In this document: piece by piece, positions 6,753 to 7,515 of the stretch
Position numbering within the stretch: position 1 is the first letter of the stretch
How the letters are laid out: every line of letters starts with the position of its first letter
Assembly (NCBI GenBank): GCA_946055125.1
Contig: CAMGFF010000103.1
Span: 1 to 7,515 of the forward strand
Direction: 5' to 3'
Source of the DNA: an uncultured Prevotellaceae bacterium
Lineage (GTDB): Bacteria; Bacteroidota; Bacteroidia; Bacteroidales; Muribaculaceae
Length of the DNA stretch: 7,515 bases
The notes under the pieces: model-generated
The model's database searches: none
What the model was told of the DNA's origin: nothing
The model's input: only the letters and a program-made list of their open reading frames with translations
Made by a program: the position numbers and the translations under genes

Positions 6753-7515
6753 CTATTCCAAGGTGAGATACAGTCGGCTGCAGTCGGTGGCGGTGTAGGG
6801 CTTGGGGGCATTGGCTGGGCTGCCGCTTGCTATTGCGTCGGCGCTCATCTTGGGGATGGCAGCCACGAAAGCCTCACGGTCTATTCCCAGCTCGCGCAGC
6901 GTGGGCACCTCGCACACCCGGCACAGCTCCTTCACCGCAGCCACAAATCCGCCCTCGGCCACACCAATGGCTCGAGCCAGCAAGGCATATTTCTCGCGGG
7001 CAGCCTCCTCCATGTCGGCAAGACATGTGGCAAGCAAAATGGCATTAGATGTGCCGTGAGGCACATGGAAAAGAGCACCAATGGGTCGGCTCATGCCATG
7101 CACCACCGTGACGCTCGAATTGTTGATGCACACGCCCGCCTCCAGTGCCGCAAGTGCCATTTGCTCGCGAGCCTCGGCATTGCCGCCGTCGCGATAGGCA
7201 ATGGGCAGATACCGCATAATCCTCCTCACGGCAGCCACCGCAAGCGCGTCGGTAGCCGGCATGGCACGCACCGAGAGCAGCGACTCCACGGCGTGAGTGA
7301 GGGCGTCGAGCCCGGTGGCGGCAGTCACCCTCGGCGGAGCGGAGAAGCCCAGGGTGTAGTCCACCACTGCCACATCGGGCAGCAGCACATCGCCCTTGAG
7401 CAGCATCTTGATTCCGCGGCGAGTGTCGGTCACGATGGTGAATTTTGTCACCTCCGAGCCGGTGCCGGCAGTGGTGGGAATAGCCACCACGCGCGGCATG
7501 TCGCAGTCGATCACC
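6753..7515 (-). CDS. Iron-containing alcohol dehydrogenase (5' part cut by window edge)
   Basis: C-terminal roughly 253 residues of a group III, metal-dependent alcohol dehydrogenase (PF00465), an NAD(P)-linked oxidoreductase acting on an alcohol/aldehyde pair. The frame is still open at the right edge. By comparison with FucO about 125 N-terminal residues, including much of the nucleotide-binding domain, lie outside. The GTG at 7514 is an internal codon, not the start. Visible are PTTAGTGSEVT (13-23 of the visible part), GLDALTHAVE (68-77), and VVHGMSRPIGALFHVPHGTSNA (137-158, given here by position with its key residues). The metal ligands appear as Asp70, His74, His139 and His153, with spacing 4/65/14 against 4/63/14 in FucO. 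All four are present, so the catalytic domain looks intact. The substrate cannot be assigned. The stop is TAG at 6755-6753, facing the S41 gene. Confidence 0.95.
   Translation of the reverse strand, partial: VIDCDMPRVVAIPTTAGTGSEVTKFTIVTDTRRGIKMLLKGDVLLPDVAVVDYTLGFSAPPRVTAATGLDALTHAVESLLSVRAMPATDALAVAAVRRIMRYLPIAYRDGGNAEAREQMALAALEAGVCINNSSVTVVHGMSRPIGALFHVPHGTSNAILLATCLADMEEAAREKYALLARAIGVAEGGFVAAVKELCRVCEVPTLRELGIDREAFVAAIPKMSADAIASGSPANAPKPYTATDCSRLYLTLE

Noticed and set aside
7512..7514. GTG at the right edge as the start of the alcohol dehydrogenase
   Set aside because: The family has about 125 more residues before this point, and the frame is open through the edge, so this is an internal Val codon.

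Overview
The window looks like ordinary chromosomal DNA from a member of the Bacteroidales (phylum Bacteroidota), possibly a GC-rich gut lineage such as Muribaculaceae; the family-level guess is weak. The reasons are intergenic promoter-like boxes of the Bacteroidota type (TAnnTTTG, once with a well-spaced TTTG), starts without clear Shine-Dalgarno sequences, a Bacteroidales-type formate-tetrahydrofolate ligase and MenD, and a lipoprotein-anchored S41 peptidase. Six protein-coding genes fill nearly all the sequence. Two of them run off the ends. No RNA gene, insertion sequence, CRISPR array, integrase or phage gene was seen.

Left part (1-3377, minus strand): fhs (formate-tetrahydrofolate ligase, one-carbon metabolism) is followed after 50 bases by menD (menaquinone biosynthesis). 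menD is open to the left edge and lacks only its extreme C-terminus and stop. The two are probably co-transcribed from a promoter at about 3449-3480.

Middle part (3378-6633): a 218-base divergent intergenic region carries promoter-like elements on both strands. A plus-strand run of three genes follows: a DegT/DnrJ/EryC1/StrS-type PLP sugar aminotransferase (3596-4735), a HAD-superfamily phosphatase-like hydrolase (4821-5546) and an S41-family peptidase lipoprotein (5590-6633). The first two fit the making or processing of an amino- or phospho-sugar for surface glycans. The peptidase is probably an envelope protein whose link to them is only proximity.

Right part (6634-7515): a 119-base convergent gap holds a surprisingly good promoter match on the minus strand, pointing antisense into the peptidase gene. 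Beyond it is the C-terminal two-thirds of an iron-containing alcohol dehydrogenase on the minus strand, cut by the right edge.

No convincing new multi-gene system is visible. The points most worth a second look are the possible antisense promoter, the aminotransferase/HAD pair lying apart from any glycan cluster, the fhs-menD pairing, and several active-site substitutions.
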